A stretch of 7,434 nucleotides of DNA from an uncultured Prevotellaceae bacterium. GTDB taxonomy: Bacteria; Bacteroidota; Bacteroidia; Bacteroidales; Muribaculaceae. Location: the NCBI GenBank assembly GCA_937896015.1, contig CALBLR010000266.1, positions 1 to 7,434 of the forward strand, given 5' to 3'. The notes beneath the pieces were generated by a model. It searched no databases. It saw only the letters and a program-made list of their open reading frames with translations, and was not told the DNA's origin. The position numbers and the translations under genes were made by a program. Positions 6,468 through 7,434 of this stretch are shown here, piece after piece (position 1 is the stretch's first letter; every line of letters starts with the position of its first letter).

Positions 6468-7434
6468 TTACATAAACAGGAATGTGGCTATGTGGTTCCA
6501 CTTGGGCAGATTTCTCACCGGTATCGGCACATTGTGCGACACTGCCGTGTGGCCAAGGTTGAACATGGCCAGTTTTTTGCAGCGACCCAGCGAGGCGGGA
6601 ATTTCGCCGCCAAGTTTGGGATTGTTTTTGATGGTGAGCACGCGCAAGTCGTTGCAGTTGCCCAGTGAGGCGGGAATGGTGCCGCCAAGGTCGTTGTTGC
6701 TGAGCATTAGGTTACTGAGTTTTGCCGCATGGCCCACCTCAGCCGGAATCTCGCCAGTGAGGGCATTATTAGTGAGGTCGATCACCAGCAGATCGCCGCT
6801 GGCGGTGAACAGCTGCGGCGGAATGGGGCCGTTGAGGCCACACTGGATTATCGACATTGAGGTGAGCTGCTTCATTTCACCCACCTTGCTGGCCGGAATT
6901 TGTGACTGAAGTCCGCTGACGTTTCTCAGCGTGAGCCACTTGATGCCCGACAGATTCCACACTGCTGAGGGAAATGCAAATCCGCTCTGGCCCTTGCCGT
7001 CGGCCGTAATTTCGAGTTTAACGAGCCGGGTGAGCTTGCCTATGGAATTGGGCACAGCGCCATTAAGGCCCTCGATGGCCCGCAGCGACAGTTCGGTGAG
7101 ATTGGTGAGCTGGCATATCTCCTCAGGAATGGCGCCGTTGAAGTCCGACATGCTGAGCGTGCTGAGCGTGGCAATGTGGCACAACGGAGCCATGTCGGCA
7201 TATTGGATGTTGGTGTAAAGCAACTCGAGTTCGGGCAGGTTCACCTCGCTGGGAATCTCGCTTTGCATGCCCTTGCCGCAGTATTCATACAGGCGCAGCT
7301 CCTTGAGGTGTGGCAGTTGCCACACCTCGGCCGGAATGGCTTTGTCGTGGGTGGTGCCCTTGTTGTTGACGGTCACCTTAAAGGCTTTGAGTTCTGTGAG
7401 ATACTTGATTTCGGCGGGAACATTGCCCTTCACC
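6468..7434 (-). CDS. Leucine-rich repeat protein, plant-like GxIP repeats, N-terminally truncated
   Basis: The frame is open to the right edge, so the N-terminus and any signal peptide lie outside the window; a GTG at 7433-7431 is just an internal Val codon. About 322 residues remain, made of roughly a dozen LRR units of about 23-25 residues. The best preserved are near the C-terminus, for example NNALTGEIPAEVG, NNDLGGTIPASLG and NNPKLGGEIPASLG, which match the plant-specific-type repeat LxxLxLxxNxLxGxIPxxLG. Earlier units are more diverged (IPAEVWQLPHLKEL, VPNSIGKLTRLVKL, FPSAVWNLSGIKWL). Such arrays fold into a curved solenoid that binds proteins or glycans, and in Bacteroidetes they are usually secreted or surface-anchored. 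The protein ends in FLFM with no visible C-terminal sorting domain, so any anchor should be at the missing N-terminus. The binding partner is unknown. It lies directly upstream of the lipoprotein gene (13 bp gap). Confidence 0.92.
   Translation of the reverse strand, partial: VKGNVPAEIKYLTELKAFKVTVNNKGTTHDKAIPAEVWQLPHLKELRLYEYCGKGMQSEIPSEVNLPELELLYTNIQYADMAPLCHIATLSTLSMSDFNGAIPEEICQLTNLTELSLRAIEGLNGAVPNSIGKLTRLVKLEITADGKGQSGFAFPSAVWNLSGIKWLTLRNVSGLQSQIPASKVGEMKQLTSMSIIQCGLNGPIPPQLFTASGDLLVIDLTNNALTGEIPAEVGHAAKLSNLMLSNNDLGGTIPASLGNCNDLRVLTIKNNPKLGGEIPASLGRCKKLAMFNLGHTAVSHNVPIPVRNLPKWNHIATFLFM
6586..6689 (-). repeat. Near-identical DNA repeat pair inside the LRR gene
   Basis: Two 29-base copies, at 6586-6614 and 6661-6689, match at 25 of 29 positions and start 75 bp apart, exactly one 25-residue LRR unit. 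They encode the two GG(T/E)IPASLG segments. This similarity at DNA level suggests fairly recent duplication or conversion between adjacent repeats, while the other units have diverged much further. Confidence 0.75.

Noticed and set aside
6484..7218. Plus-strand open frames opposite the LRR gene
   Set aside because: The minus strand gives regular LRR units throughout, while the plus-strand readings show no family features and are broken into pieces.

Overview
The window is GC-rich DNA (about 60% by eye). It holds three complete protein genes and two genes cut by the window edges. The protein families point to a Bacteroidetes member, most likely order Bacteroidales. The clues are a single 'long' RSH alarmone enzyme, a 7TM-HD phosphodiesterase, plant-like GxIP leucine-rich repeats on a probable surface protein, start codons without a clear Shine-Dalgarno sequence, and frequent ATA isoleucine codons despite the high GC. 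A gut lineage such as Muribaculaceae would fit, but that is a guess.

Left half, + strand (1-4131): the 3' nine-tenths of a bifunctional (p)ppGpp synthetase/hydrolase (rel/spoT type, 5' end missing). After 57 bp comes a complete 697-aa membrane protein with the architecture of PgpH, the HD-domain c-di-AMP phosphodiesterase. Two second-messenger enzymes therefore lie side by side and may be cotranscribed.

Centre (4132-4213): a short convergent intergenic region with a perfect 14-bp GC-rich hairpin. Its T-run lies on the minus-strand side, so it is best read as the terminator of the leftward gene.

Right half, - strand (4214-7434, transcribed right to left): a truncated leucine-rich-repeat protein, then 13 bp downstream an unrecognised 282-aa secreted protein or lipoprotein with six further cysteines, then after a 72-bp AT-rich gap a complete TMEM43/LUMA-family membrane protein. 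The LRR protein and the lipoprotein are probably one transcription unit at the cell surface. The TMEM43 homologue may have its own promoter.

No RNA genes, insertion sequences, CRISPR arrays or phage genes are visible. The most interesting points are the RSH/PgpH neighbourhood, a bacterial homologue of the human cardiomyopathy protein TMEM43 whose bacterial role I do not know, and the LRR/lipoprotein pair. I see no clear evidence of a wholly new multi-gene system.
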